NCBI GenBank assembly: GCA_963621245.1
Contig: CAVFCW010000001.1
Coordinates: 558,001 to 622,000, forward strand
DNA from: SIG603 sp963621245
GTDB lineage: Bacteria; Bacillota; Clostridia; Oscillospirales; Acutalibacteraceae
Length of the DNA stretch: 64,000 bases
Direction: 5' to 3'
Shown piece after piece: positions 18,265 through 27,204 of the stretch; within the stretch, counting starts at the first letter, position 1; the number at the start of each line of letters is the position of its first letter. The position numbers and the translations under genes were made by a program. The notes under the pieces were generated by a model that made no database searches, was not told where the DNA came from, and worked only from the letters and a program-made list of their open reading frames with translations.

Positions 18265-18477
18265 GAAAAAATCCCCGGCGTAAACCGAGGATCTTTCCGA
18301 CTATATCTATATTACAAATCAGGGGGTGAGACGTAAGCTTTGTTATGTGTCTCTCTTGAAGACATCTATATAATAACGGTAAAATATTAAGATTTTTTTA
18401 ATTTCTTGAGAAAATTATAAAAAACTTATGTGAAGTCTGTGTGAAAATATTATAACATTTCAAAATAATTTTTTCAA
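18265..18477 (-). ncRNA. Candidate short transcript: promoter plus terminator, no clear gene
   Basis: Minus-strand promoter TTGAAA (18477-18472), 17 bases, perfect TATAAT (18454-18449), followed about 180 bases later by a hairpin ATCCTCGG / CCGGGGAT (18292-18271) with six T. It sits directly after the oppA terminator. Between them only a 17-codon frame without a ribosome-binding site is visible, plus a GAGAC/GTCTC stem. It could be a small RNA or a leader or attenuator of oppB, whose start is ~690 bases further on. Confidence 0.45.
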
Positions 18478-18479
18478 GG

Positions 18480-18516
18480 AAAAACACCGACGGGCTCCAC
18501 CGAAGTGAAGCCCGTA
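18480..18516 (-). terminator. Terminator of the first oppA gene
   Basis: ACGGGCT (18490-18496) / AGCCCGT (18509-18515) with an inner CAC/GTG pairing, and a T run on the minus strand. Ends the oppA transcript before oppB. Confidence 0.75.
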
Positions 18517-18558
18517 AGTGAAACCACTATTATATCTCAAGGATTACTTGTTATCTGA

Positions 18559-20352
18559 TTATTTGATGGTTGCGTACTTGAAGTTGTAAGCATTCCATGC
18601 AGAGTAGTTGTAACCGCCTGTGATCTTCTCGCTGACTGCGTAAGCGTTAGCAGAAACGAAGATTACGGAAATCGGGCACTCATCATAGAGAATCTCTTCG
18701 CAACGTGTGAAGTCGTCTATACGAGCCTCGGCATCTGTGTTAACCTGAGCGTCAGCAATAAGAGCGTCGTACTCATCGTTAGCATAACCGGAAGAGTTAT
18801 TACCGGATGTGGAAGCAAAGAGGTCGAAGAATGTCATAGGATCGTTGTAGTCAGCACCCCAACCGCTGATGTCCATGACGTAGTTGCCGTTCTGTCTCTC
18901 AGCAGCCTGAGCCTTTGTCTGCATCGGTGTAACTGTGCACTCGATGCCGAGAACATCTCTGATAGCTTCCTGTATGAATGCTGCCTGGTTCATTGAAAGG
19001 TCTGAATCTGAGCAGTGAATATCGAGGTGAGCGGAAAGGTCGTCCTTTGTGCATCCGAGCTCCTCAAGAGCCTTCTCGAGGTAAGCGTTAGCTGCCTCTG
19101 CGTCTGCTGTCTGAGCTCTGAGGTAACCGTCCTCAGCGTAGCCGTCTTCCTTAAGCTTTGTGAGAGCCTGCTCGGCAAAGCTTGTGCCGTTAGCAAGAAC
19201 TGAAGGCGGGCAGAATGTGTTTGCGGGGCTTGAAGAGTCCTTCATGATAGCTGCAACGAAGTCTGTTCTTGAGTAGCAGGAATCGATAGCTTTTCTGAGG
19301 TTAACGTTTGAGAGATACTGGTCGTTGCAGTTGAAACGAACCCAGAGGTCACGTGCCTGTGAATAGGACTGAACCGGATAGCCTTCGGACTCAAGGAGAG
19401 AAGCCTGGTCGCCTGTGAGGTCGATGAGGTCGATCTCGCCGGCCTTGAAGGAGTTGAGCTTAGTATCGGACTGAGTGAGAATCTTGAATGTTACGTTCTC
19501 AACAGAAACCTTGTCTGCATCGAAGTAGTTGGGATTCTTCTTCATAACGAGCTCGGAATCGTGTGTCCAAGACTCGAGTGTATAAGCGCCGCTTGTGCAG
19601 AAGTACTCAGGAGCCATGTTGTAATACTCCTGACCACCGATTTCATTATAGAACTTTTCGTTGATCGGGTCAAGAGAGTGGAAACCGAACATGTCAAGTG
19701 CGTACGGTGTCGGGTTCTCAAGTGTAACCTCGAGAGTGTAATCATCAAGAACCTTAACGCCAACGTCTTCCCAATCGCACTCGCCGTTGTAGAACTTGTA
19801 GCCGTTCTTAACGAGGTTGTAGCAGAAGTAAGCGTACTCTGAACCTGTGTCAGGAGTCATGAGGGTCTTCCATGCGAATGCATAGTCGGAAGCTACAATC
19901 GGGTCACCGTTGGACCACTTTGCGTCCTCACGAAGGTGGAATGTGTATGTGAGAGTGTCATCGGAAATATCCCATGACTCTGCGCCTGCAGGAACTGCGG
20001 TATCGTCGTCACCTGTCATTGTAAGGCCGACATTGAGGAAGCCGAGCATCTTGAACTCTTCGCCGTAAGTAGCCTCAAGAGTGGACATGCTTGTGGGCTC
20101 CATTGTTACATAGAATGTAAGGCTGTCATCGCCGGGTGTTCCGGGATAAAGGCCTGTTGCTGCTGTGTCTGATGTGGAAGCTTCGCTTGAAGCGTCTGAA
20201 GCTTCGCTGCTGTCCTCAGAAGACGCTGCTGCGCTTGACTCATCCGTGGTTGATGATGAGCTTGAGCTTGAACTTGAGCTCGAGCAGCCTGCAAATGAAC
20301 TTGCAGCCATTGTCAGTGCGAGGGCAAAAGCAAGAATTTTCTTTACTTTCAT
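18559..20352 (-). CDS. oppA: Oligopeptide-binding lipoprotein OppA (copy 1)
   Basis: 597-residue extracellular solute-binding protein of family 5. A lipoprotein signal peptide ends in the lipobox SFAGC (Cys ~23), followed by a Ser/Asp/Glu-rich linker of about 50 residues before the fold begins at GLYPGTPGDDSLTFYVTMEP. The family motif for peptide entry, AESWDISDDTLTYTFHLREDAKWSNGDP (split around residues 123-150), is present. GGAGG precedes the ATG. It has its own promoter and terminator, so is expressed apart from oppBCDF. About half of its residues match copy 2 by eye. Confidence 0.93.
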   Translation of the reverse strand: MKVKKILAFALALTMAASSFAGCSSSSSSSSSSSTTDESSAAASSEDSSEASDASSEASTSDTAATGLYPGTPGDDSLTFYVTMEPTSMSTLEATYGEEFKMLGFLNVGLTMTGDDDTAVPAGAESWDISDDTLTYTFHLREDAKWSNGDPIVASDYAFAWKTLMTPDTGSEYAYFCYNLVKNGYKFYNGECDWEDVGVKVLDDYTLEVTLENPTPYALDMFGFHSLDPINEKFYNEIGGQEYYNMAPEYFCTSGAYTLESWTHDSELVMKKNPNYFDADKVSVENVTFKILTQSDTKLNSFKAGEIDLIDLTGDQASLLESEGYPVQSYSQARDLWVRFNCNDQYLSNVNLRKAIDSCYSRTDFVAAIMKDSSSPANTFCPPSVLANGTSFAEQALTKLKEDGYAEDGYLRAQTADAEAANAYLEKALEELGCTKDDLSAHLDIHCSDSDLSMNQAAFIQEAIRDVLGIECTVTPMQTKAQAAERQNGNYVMDISGWGADYNDPMTFFDLFASTSGNNSSGYANDEYDALIADAQVNTDAEARIDDFTRCEEILYDECPISVIFVSANAYAVSEKITGGYNYSAWNAYNFKYATIK

Positions 20353-20422
20353 CTTTCTTTCCTCCGATTTAATATGTAGTTAGGGAAAATGAATTTTTGT
20401 GGGGGTTAAAATTCATATTTGT

Positions 20423-20451
20423 ATTGTATGCTAACTTTAAGCAAAAATCAA
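20423..20451 (-). promoter_or_regulatory. Promoter of oppA copy 1
   Basis: Minus strand TTGATT (20451-20446), 17 bases, TACAAT (20428-20423), ~70 bases before the start codon. Confidence 0.65.
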
Positions 20452-20702
20452 GTTAAAATATTAAATTATTTCATTTTTATATATTTGTATATAAATTTGA
20501 TATTTTCGTCCGATATTTCAACATATTGCACAAAGCTTTTTAATTTAATAAAGCGCCCGTTTATATCGTTATAACCCACCTAAATAATATGCTATCTGCA
20601 ATAATTGAATTTCAAATTTCATTTTATCAACTGCAGCACCAACATGCTGACTGAAAATTTTCATTTTCTTTCAATATTTTTCTCGGCAATTCTTCAAAAA
20701 GC

Positions 20703-20744
20703 AAAAAGGAAGGAACTGCACCCGCTACGGAAACAGTCCCTTTC
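20703..20744 (-). terminator. Terminator of oppA copy 2
   Basis: AAGGGACTG (20742-20734) pairs with CAGTTCCTT (20718-20710) on the minus strand, with a G-U pair, then CCTTTTT. The interval 20452-20702 has no gene. Confidence 0.7.
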
Positions 20745-20800
20745 CCAAAATCTATATCTTTTTGTAATTGTACTCAGAGATACTTTTTAAATCAGACAAA

Positions 20801-22561
20801 TTACTTAACAGTAGCAAATCTGAAGTTGTTCTGCCATGTGTTGAGCTGGTATCCGCCTGTAACCTTATCGGAAACAGCGTAGGAAGAAGCTCTCCAGTAG
20901 AATGTGGAGATCGGAACCTCATCGGCAATGATCTTCTCGCACTCGTAGAAGTCCTTCTGACGAGCCTCTGTGTCGAGGTTTGTTCTTGCGTCTGCGAGCA
21001 ATGCATCGTACTCATCACTTGCCCAACCTGTCGGGTTGTTACCGGAATCGGACTCCCAGAGGTCGTACCAAGTCATAGGATCGTTGTAGTCGCCGCCCCA
21101 ACCGGAGAAGTCGAGGATGAAGTTACCGTTGCCTCTCTCGGCAGAGAGAGCCTTTGTTGTCATGGAGTTAACAGTGATCTCGAATCCGAGGACGGATCTG
21201 ATAGCTTCCTGAATGAAAGCAGCTGTGTTGATAGCAGTGTCGGAATCACCGACGTTCATTGTAACATGAGCGGAGAGATCGTCAACTGTGCAATTAAGCT
21301 CTTCAAGAGCCTTTGCAAAGTACTCCTTAGCCTTCTCTACATCTGCGTCTGCACTTCTGAGCTCGCCGATCTCGGCTGTCATCTCTTCTGTGTAGGAACC
21401 GCCGTCAAAGCCGGAAACAGGAGTAGGAACGAACATAACAGCAGGCTCGGAAGCGTCCTTAAGAACAGCGTTGATGTAGTCTGTTCTTGAGAAGCAGAGG
21501 TCGATAGCCTTTCTGAGGTTAACATTGGACATATACTCGTCCTTTGTGTTGTAGAGCATGTGGTACTCTGTCTGCTCGATGAAGTCAACTGTCTCAAAGC
21601 CCTCGTTCTTGAGCTCTGTAGCCTGATCGCCTGTGAGGGCGATAACGTCAACCTCACCTGCCTTGAAGGCATTGAGTCTTGTGTCGGAAGTTGTGTACAT
21701 CTTCCAGATGAGTGTATCGAGAGAAACCTTGTCTGCATCGAAGTAGTCAGGGTTCTTTTTCATAACCATCTCGGAATCGTGTGTCCAAGAATCGAGGACA
21801 TACGGGCCGCAAGAGATTGTGTACTCAGGCTCCATGAAGTAGTTGTCTGCGCCAACCTCGTTGTAGAACTCCTCGTTGACCGGCATAAGTGTGCCGAATG
21901 TCATAAGAGAGAGGAAGTAAGGTACGGGGCCTGCAAGCTTAACCTCGAGGGTATAATCGTCAACAACCTTTACGCCGACATCTTCCCAATCGCACTCGCC
22001 GTTGTAGAACTTGTAGCCGTTCTCGATGTTAGCTGTGTTGTAAAGGAAGTAAGCGTACTCTGTACCTGTATCTGCTGTCATAGCCATCTTCCAAGCAAAT
22101 GCAAAGTCGTTAGCTGTAACGGGAGTGCCGTTGGACCACTTAACATCGTTGCGAAGGTGGAATGTGTATGTGAGCTGATCATCGGAAATATCCCAAGACT
22201 CAGCAACGCCGGGGCCCGGGTTGTTGTCTTCGTCATAGGAGCAAAGACCGGTAAGAAGGCAGTTCATAACTTTGAAGTCTGCGCTGTATGTACCGGAGAG
22301 AGAGTTGATGGAAGTAGGCTCCATCTGAAGATCGAGTGTGAGGGAATTCTCACCTGTTGTGCCGGGATAAAGACCTGAACCTGTTGATGTGCTTGCTTCG
22401 CCAGCCTCAGAGGAATCTGCCTCAGTTGACTCTGCGGAATCGGCTGCAGAAGAATCTGCGGACTCCGAAGAAGAGGAAGAAGAGCTTGAGGAGCAGCCTA
22501 CAAGGCTTGTGGAAGCCATTGCGACAGCGAGAGCAAGAGCGAGAAGCTTCTTAAACTTCAT
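20801..22561 (-). CDS. oppA: Oligopeptide-binding lipoprotein OppA (copy 2)
   Basis: 586-residue family 5 solute-binding lipoprotein, paralogue of the protein encoded next to it. Signal peptide with lipobox SLVGC and a Ser/Glu-rich linker, then GLYPGTTGENSLTLDLQMEP and the YTFHLRNDVKWSNGTP motif. The start at 22561 follows GGAGG eight bases upstream; an in-frame ATG 24 codons earlier has no site and would break the signal peptide. Divergence from copy 1 in the ligand-binding body suggests a different peptide preference using the same OppBCDF. Confidence 0.93.
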   Translation of the reverse strand: MKFKKLLALALAVAMASTSLVGCSSSSSSSSSESADSSAADSAESTEADSSEAGEASTSTGSGLYPGTTGENSLTLDLQMEPTSINSLSGTYSADFKVMNCLLTGLCSYDEDNNPGPGVAESWDISDDQLTYTFHLRNDVKWSNGTPVTANDFAFAWKMAMTADTGTEYAYFLYNTANIENGYKFYNGECDWEDVGVKVVDDYTLEVKLAGPVPYFLSLMTFGTLMPVNEEFYNEVGADNYFMEPEYTISCGPYVLDSWTHDSEMVMKKNPDYFDADKVSLDTLIWKMYTTSDTRLNAFKAGEVDVIALTGDQATELKNEGFETVDFIEQTEYHMLYNTKDEYMSNVNLRKAIDLCFSRTDYINAVLKDASEPAVMFVPTPVSGFDGGSYTEEMTAEIGELRSADADVEKAKEYFAKALEELNCTVDDLSAHVTMNVGDSDTAINTAAFIQEAIRSVLGFEITVNSMTTKALSAERGNGNFILDFSGWGGDYNDPMTWYDLWESDSGNNPTGWASDEYDALLADARTNLDTEARQKDFYECEKIIADEVPISTFYWRASSYAVSDKVTGGYQLNTWQNNFRFATVK

Positions 22562-22677
22562 TTTTTTGTCCTCCAAAAATCTTTTGTATGTAGCGGGTAA
22601 TGTAGTGTGTTTCCGAACCTTTCTTTCTTTCAAACCTTATAAAATGAATTTTTCTTCAAGAAATATTCGGTTTTTAA

Positions 22678-22706
22678 ATTATATATCACTGTTCACAATT
22701 TCGCAA
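22678..22706 (-). promoter_or_regulatory. Promoter of oppA copy 2
   Basis: Minus strand TTGCGA (22706-22701), 17 bases, perfect TATAAT (22683-22678), giving a leader of about 110 bases. Confidence 0.7.
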
Positions 22707-23063
22707 TATTATTTTATCTCAAAAGATGTAGAATTTATCACTTTATTTTTGTTGCAATTTACCAATTTAAAGTGCTTGGATGCAAAAATCGCACTTTTGC
22801 AATTCATATTTAGCCCTGTTTTGACCTCGTATATGGTTATTTTTGACGAAAATTTGAATGTTATTATTTAATAATTTCATTCTCACAAGTGGCACACGAG
22901 TCTCACTTTAAGCGTGCAGACAAAATGCTTGACACCTTCGCCCGCTTTTCTTTGTGCGCAAGCTTAAATTTTTTCTTGATTTGTTATGGTTTAACACAAG
23001 CATATCGCATAAATATTTATTCAGTTTTGTTTAAATCGGTTTGCAGGATATGAATTGAGACAA
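22707..23063. other. Noncoding interval without recognised feature
   Basis: About 360 bases between the oppA copy 2 promoter and the DUF1858 terminator. I see no frame with a ribosome-binding site, no clear promoter-terminator pair and no known riboswitch motif. It is A/T rich with scattered short repeats. Confidence 0.5.
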
Positions 23064-23065
23064 CA

Positions 23066-23096
23066 AAAAGCGGAGAGCGCTCAAAACACTCTCCGC
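23066..23096 (-). terminator. Terminator of the DUF1858 gene
   Basis: GCGGAGAG (23070-23077) / CTCTCCGC (23089-23096), T run on the minus strand. Confidence 0.85.
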
Positions 23097-23118
23097 AAAT
23101 TTTACTGCTTTTTATTAA

Positions 23119-23325
23119 TTACTCAGCCTTTGTAGCAAGATACTCCTCGATGCTCTTGAGAACCTCGTCAACATCGAGACCGTGAACCATGCAAGCCTCC
23201 TCGAGTGACTCGCCGATTGACGACGGGCATCCGACGCAGTGCATGCCTGCCTGCATAAGAACATAAGCAATTCCCATATCGTACTGGAGCATATCGCCCA
23301 TTACTGTTTCCTTTGTGATTGTCAT
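23119..23325 (-). CDS. DUF1858 domain protein (hybrid-cluster-associated redox disulfide type)
   Basis: 68-residue protein covering the whole DUF1858 domain, with the paired cysteines in HCVGCPSS (Cys30, Cys33) on the conserved helix start; the family is linked to redox-active disulfides in anaerobes, often near hybrid-cluster protein. The fold is short helices: an N-terminal TKETVMGDMLQYD segment, the CxxC, and the ESLEEACMVHGLDVDEVLKSI tail. AGGAG precedes the ATG. Own promoter and terminator; no partner gene adjacent. Function beyond a redox role is unknown. Confidence 0.85.
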   Translation of the reverse strand: MTITKETVMGDMLQYDMGIAYVLMQAGMHCVGCPSSIGESLEEACMVHGLDVDEVLKSIEEYLATKAE

Positions 23326-23408
23326 AGTTAATTCTCCTGACTTTTTATTTTTGAAGCTTTATTCTTTTTATTCCTCTTGTAAATTTTATCATTTACGACT
23401 TCCGTGAT

Positions 23409-23437
23409 ATTATACCAAATTAGTGTATATTAAGCAA
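23409..23437 (-). promoter_or_regulatory. Promoter of the DUF1858 gene
   Basis: Minus strand TTGCTT (23437-23432), 17 bases, perfect TATAAT (23414-23409). It lies between deoD and the DUF1858 gene, so the small gene can be expressed alone. Confidence 0.6.
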
Positions 23438-23471
23438 GAGTTATTTTTGAATACTTAAACCTCTGATTTAA

Positions 23472-24185
23472 TCAGCTTATTGCCGCATCCAGTGCGATTT
23501 TCATCATATCGGTAAATGCGTTCTGCCTCTCCTCTGCCGAGGTCTCCTCGCCCGATATTACAGAATCCGAAATTGTGACGATGCATGCGGCATTTTTTCC
23601 GCAAACATTGGCGTTGTGAAAAAGTGCGAAGCTTTCCATTTCTGTGGCAACGCAGCCGAGCACGTCATGGTAATATTCTGCCGTCGGTCTGCCGGGTTCG
23701 GTGTAAAAATTATCCGAGGAATTTAGCCTTCCGAGTTTCAGTGCTATTTTGTTTTCTTCCGCCGCCCTGACTATTTTTTCGTTTAGCTCCTTTGAGGGAA
23801 ACAAAACATGCCTTGTTTCTCCCGACTGAGTGTTCGCATAGTTTGACGCAGAATAGACCGACTCGGCAAGCAGAGTATCATAAAGCTTTAGCGAAGGGTC
23901 GTAAGTTCCCGCCGAACCTATTCTTATAATGTTATCGACATCATAGAATTTATAAAGCTCGTAGGAATAAATACCGATGGACGGCATTCCCATTCCGCTT
24001 GCCATAACAGAAACAGGCTTTCCCTTATATGTTCCCGTGTACGCATAAATACCTCTTATGCTGCTCACAAGCTTGGCGTCCTCGAGATAATTTTCGGCAA
24101 TGAATTTTGCACGCAAGGGATCTCCCGGCATGAGCACGGTCTTGGCTATTTGTCCTTTTTCTGCTGCATTATGAGGTGTTGACAT
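23472..24185 (-). CDS. deoD: Purine nucleoside phosphorylase, DeoD type
   Basis: Phosphorolyses purine (deoxy)ribonucleosides to base and sugar 1-phosphate in salvage. 237 residues, the usual hexameric DeoD length. Key segments are MPGDPLRAKFIAENYL (phosphate site Gly and Arg), IRIGSAGTY, the substrate Met-Glu in CVATEMESFALFHNA and the catalytic Asp in IVTISDSVISGE. GGAGG lies before the ATG. It is divergent from the EamA gene. With mtnN elsewhere in the window it is part of purine recycling, not an operon partner. Confidence 0.96.
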   Translation of the reverse strand: MSTPHNAAEKGQIAKTVLMPGDPLRAKFIAENYLEDAKLVSSIRGIYAYTGTYKGKPVSVMASGMGMPSIGIYSYELYKFYDVDNIIRIGSAGTYDPSLKLYDTLLAESVYSASNYANTQSGETRHVLFPSKELNEKIVRAAEENKIALKLGRLNSSDNFYTEPGRPTAEYYHDVLGCVATEMESFALFHNANVCGKNAACIVTISDSVISGEETSAEERQNAFTDMMKIALDAAIS

Positions 24186-24330
24186 ATTTGTTCCTCCTTG
24201 TCTCCAAAATATAAAATACGTATTGAATTTTGCTTTTTTCGGTGTTAAGATATCTTTCGGTCACACGACGACAAACCGCCGTGATTTCAGTGTATGATAA
24301 TTTTTATTTCAATCAAGAAAGATATATAAT

Positions 24331-25251
24331 ATGAAAACTTCAAGAAAATTATTTTTGATGGGTGCGGTCTTAGCCTTTACCGGCGGACTTTTCTGGGGCG
24401 GCTCGGGCGTTTTCGCTCAGTTCCTCTTTGACTTCAAGGGTGCTACCTCAATGTTCCTCATTCCGATAAGACTTCTCTTAGGCGGCAGTCTCATGCTGAT
24501 TTATTTCTTCATAAAGGACGGCAAAAAGACATTTTCTATCTGGAAAAACAAGAAAGACGCCCTTTTGCTTGCCGCTTACGGAATATTCGGTCTGGGCATG
24601 TGCCAGTTCACTTATTTTCAGACTATCGAGTGGTCGAATGCCGGCACGGCTTGCGTAATTCAGTACCTCGGCCCGTCGCTCATAATAATCTGGACTTGCC
24701 TTTCGCTCAAGAGAAAACCGCACATCACCGAAGTTGTCGCCGTAATATGCGCTATGATCGGAATTTTCCTCATCGCAACGCACGGCAACCCCTCAAACTT
24801 GGTTCTCTCGCCTCAGGCACTTTGTATGGGACTTCTCTCGGCAGTAGCCGTTGCCATGTACACACTGCTTCCCGTCAAGCTTCTCGGCAATTACAGCGCA
24901 CCGCTCATTCTCGCTTGGGGAATGCTCATCGGCGGAATAGTTCTCACTTTAATCTTCCGCCCGTGGCAGTATTCCATGCAGGTTGATTTCTCGTCCATGG
25001 GTTCTTTTGCCTACCTCATCATTGTCGGCACGATAATGTCCTTCACGCTCTACACCGAGGCTGTAAAGGTTATCGGCGGCGTTAGCGCAAGCCTTTTCTC
25101 TTGCATCGAGCCCGTATCCGCAACAGTTTTGACCGTTGTCTTTATGGGAACAAGCTTCGCTCCGCTCGATCTCGTGGGATTCCTCTTCGTCCTCTCGACA
25201 ATATTCATCTCGGCAATTAAACCGAATAAACCGAAAACGGATGAGTCTTAA
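24331..25251 (+). CDS. EamA/DMT superfamily transporter
   Basis: 306 residues forming ten membrane helices as two EamA repeats (first ~10-145, second ~160-295). Typical motifs are FTGGLFWGGSGVFAQFL at the start and the EPVSATVLTVVFMG segment near the end of repeat two, as in metabolite exporters of the drug/metabolite family. Ribosome-binding site is weak (AAGAAAG). Its stop codon ends at 25251, directly adjacent to the convergent gene's stop at 25252, with no space for an own terminator. Substrate unknown. Confidence 0.9.
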   Translation: MKTSRKLFLMGAVLAFTGGLFWGGSGVFAQFLFDFKGATSMFLIPIRLLLGGSLMLIYFFIKDGKKTFSIWKNKKDALLLAAYGIFGLGMCQFTYFQTIEWSNAGTACVIQYLGPSLIIIWTCLSLKRKPHITEVVAVICAMIGIFLIATHGNPSNLVLSPQALCMGLLSAVAVAMYTLLPVKLLGNYSAPLILAWGMLIGGIVLTLIFRPWQYSMQVDFSSMGSFAYLIIVGTIMSFTLYTEAVKVIGGVSASLFSCIEPVSATVLTVVFMGTSFAPLDLVGFLFVLSTIFISAIKPNKPKTDES

Positions 25252-25896
25252 TTATCTGAAAATCAATTCGGCAACGTGATAAATATCCACGCCGACCTCT
25301 TTTACACCGCCAACGCAAGTGTTGCAGTAACCCGCAACCTTGTCGGTGGTGTATTTTTTTGCCTGTTCGAGGTAAGTTTCACGCCACTTTTCTTGCGGCA
25401 TAGGCATTGTGAGTGGCGGAAGATACTCCGAAAAATACTTAGGCGCAATTTCCATATTGCTCGGATACGGCGGATGAAGTCTGAAACTTCCGTCATATTC
25501 CTCCTCGTCACGGTTATGCTCCATCTCGACAATATCTATGTTCATTCTCCTCATGCAATCTCGCACGGAATCCTGAACATCCTTTTTGCCCCTTGCCCTA
25601 AAACAATCCTGAAGGGTGAATTTTTCGCCGTGATAATCGGGATAGACAAAATCTTTTCTCGTGCCGAGAAACTCAAACAGGCTGATTTTAGGCACGTCCT
25701 CCCTCATCTCGTCTAAAAGGCGCATACAGCTCATGCACACATAAACTATTACATCGCCCTTTTGCGGAACATTCTGGCTTTTCTTACAGCATCCGACCAC
25801 CTTCACATCATCTTGGGTTTTCATGTACTCTCTGATTTTTTTGGAAGTCTCGGGGAAATTTTTCGTAAAATTACAGCTCGGATAATAAATATACAT
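25252..25896 (-). CDS. Cysteine-rich CCG-domain protein, HdrB/GlpC-like
   Basis: 214 residues resembling the cysteine-rich CCG domain of heterodisulfide reductase subunit B and related redox proteins. It has an opening YYPSCNF, a VVGCCKKSQNVP pair, a YVCMSCMRLLDE segment, and a C-terminal GYCNTCVGGVKEVG, giving Cys clusters at ~8, 35-36, 54-57 and 190-193. The usual HDPCH motif is replaced by QDCFRARG. It may bind an Fe-S cluster or zinc. Start is fixed by GGAGG close to ATG 25896. It follows the CdaR-like gene by 35 bases on the same strand and probably shares its transcript. Reaction unknown. Confidence 0.7.
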   Translation of the reverse strand: MYIYYPSCNFTKNFPETSKKIREYMKTQDDVKVVGCCKKSQNVPQKGDVIVYVCMSCMRLLDEMREDVPKISLFEFLGTRKDFVYPDYHGEKFTLQDCFRARGKKDVQDSVRDCMRRMNIDIVEMEHNRDEEEYDGSFRLHPPYPSNMEIAPKYFSEYLPPLTMPMPQEKWRETYLEQAKKYTTDKVAGYCNTCVGGVKEVGVDIYHVAELIFR

Positions 25897-25931
25897 ATTT
25901 CCTCCTATATGACAAAATCCACACTTATATT

Positions 25932-27032
25932 TTAATTGTCCTCTGCCTTTTCTCCATGCATTTTGCACGCAAGAAACAAGAGAACGGCGTCCTTAAACAC
26001 TCTCGGATTAAATCCGCATTTTTCCTCTATCTTGTTTAGCTTGTACTGCAAAGTATTTTTATGCATATATCTCTTCTCGGCAACCGCCGCCAAAGACATA
26101 TCCTCGTCATAGTAAAGCTTTAAAAGTTTTATCTCGTCCTCAGTGAGATTGTGGAGAATTTTCTCCGAAAAGCTCTTCTTTTCTCCTCCGGAAAGTTCCC
26201 CAAAAAGAATTTCAAGCGTAAGATCGTCATAGCAAACGATTTGCTTTTCGTCATCAATGCTTTTAAGCGCCGTTACCGCCGAGTGATAAGACACACTGAG
26301 CCGCTTTGCACTTGTCTTTCTGCCCACGGAAACGCAAAGGCGGCATCCGTCATACGAAATAATATCGGAAATGATATTTTTCTTCGTTTTATACTGTTTA
26401 TCCGTTATCACAAGCCAAAATTCAGACGGGTAAACAAAGGTATAAAGCGCACTGCCGTACATGCCGAAACATGTATTCACCCAGTTTTCTATTGCCGCCG
26501 TATCACGCATTTTATCGCTCGGCTCGGTCTTGACGATAATCACGCGGTATTCGTCGTCAATTTTCAGATTGTTCGATTCAAAAAATTCCGTCAGCGTGAG
26601 ATAGTTGATGTTTTTCTCCTCAAAAAGCGAATGCAAGATATAATTCATCTTTCCGCGGCGGTCGTAGTCGATGGAATCAAGCTCCCTCTCCCTCAAAATG
26701 AGCGAACTTATCTTCTGCGCCAAAATGGCGTACTTTCTCACCTCGTCGGGATCTCCGCTTATTCCGACAACGCCGATTATCTCCCTGTTGTACCAAATCG
26801 GAAAATTAAGTCCCTTATGAGTCCCCGCAAACTCATCGTCACGGCTTACTTCGATAGCCTCTCCCGTAGTGACGCACTTTTTTCCTATCTCGTGATAATC
26901 GCCTATTCTCGATTCATCGGTAGAAGCCAAAATATAACCGTCGGTATCAATATAATTTATGTGATAGCCGCAAACCTCTCGCACGGTCTCCACAACCTGT
27001 TGGGCTGTTTTTTGATTAAAAATAGCCGCCAT
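25932..27032 (-). CDS. CdaR-family transcriptional regulator (sugar-diacid sensing type)
   Basis: 366 residues. The N-terminal diacid-recognition domain (QKTAQQVVETVREVCGYHINYID, then GDYHEIGKKCV and KGLNFPIWYNREIIGVVGISG, residues ~6-115) is followed by a GGDEF-like middle region and a C-terminal PucR-type helix-turn-helix (AAVAEKRYMHKNTLQYKLNKIEE). E. coli CdaR activates glucarate/galactarate/glycerate genes; here the divergent neighbour is glycerate 2-kinase, matching that role. ATG 27032 has GGAGGG seven bases upstream and is preferred to an ATG six codons earlier. Confidence 0.9.
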   Translation of the reverse strand: MAAIFNQKTAQQVVETVREVCGYHINYIDTDGYILASTDESRIGDYHEIGKKCVTTGEAIEVSRDDEFAGTHKGLNFPIWYNREIIGVVGISGDPDEVRKYAILAQKISSLILRERELDSIDYDRRGKMNYILHSLFEEKNINYLTLTEFFESNNLKIDDEYRVIIVKTEPSDKMRDTAAIENWVNTCFGMYGSALYTFVYPSEFWLVITDKQYKTKKNIISDIISYDGCRLCVSVGRKTSAKRLSVSYHSAVTALKSIDDEKQIVCYDDLTLEILFGELSGGEKKSFSEKILHNLTEDEIKLLKLYYDEDMSLAAVAEKRYMHKNTLQYKLNKIEEKCGFNPRVFKDAVLLFLACKMHGEKAEDN

Positions 27033-27067
27033 AATTTCCCTCCGAAGCAATGATATAATGTATACAC

Positions 27068-27132
27068 TATGTTAATTATACCACTTCTTTTAATCGTTTC
27101 AACTTGATTTTGTTATTTGTAACATATATAAG
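27068..27132. promoter_or_regulatory. Back-to-back divergent promoters of cdaR-like gene and glycerate kinase, with inverted repeat
   Basis: Minus promoter TTGAAA (27102-27097), 16 bases, perfect TATAAT (27080-27075) for the regulator. Plus promoter TTGATT (27104-27109), 17 bases, TATAAG (27127-27132) for the kinase. The two -35 elements are one base apart. TATGTTA (27068-27074) and TAACATA (27120-27126) form an inverted repeat around them, a candidate operator. Confidence 0.65.
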
Positions 27133-27204
27133 CCGAGCCGATAATGCTAAACTTTAATCAACGCAAAAATGTATTCTTTATCCGTTTATTTGAGGTGAAT
27201 TGAC

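Noticed and set aside
20136..20383. Repeat-like GAGCTTGAGCTTGAAC-type sequence near the oppA start
   Set aside because: It is the reverse complement of the codons for the poly-Ser/Thr lipoprotein linker, not a DNA repeat element.
20768..22378. Long plus-strand frames (240 and 272 codons) opposite the second oppA
   Set aside because: Antisense to a well-supported lipoprotein gene; composition is that of a mirrored Ser/Glu/Asp-rich gene.
22871..23063. Possible riboswitch upstream of the second oppA
   Set aside because: The strong promoter at 22678-22706 starts transcription downstream of this stretch, and no known aptamer motif or terminator pairing is visible in it.
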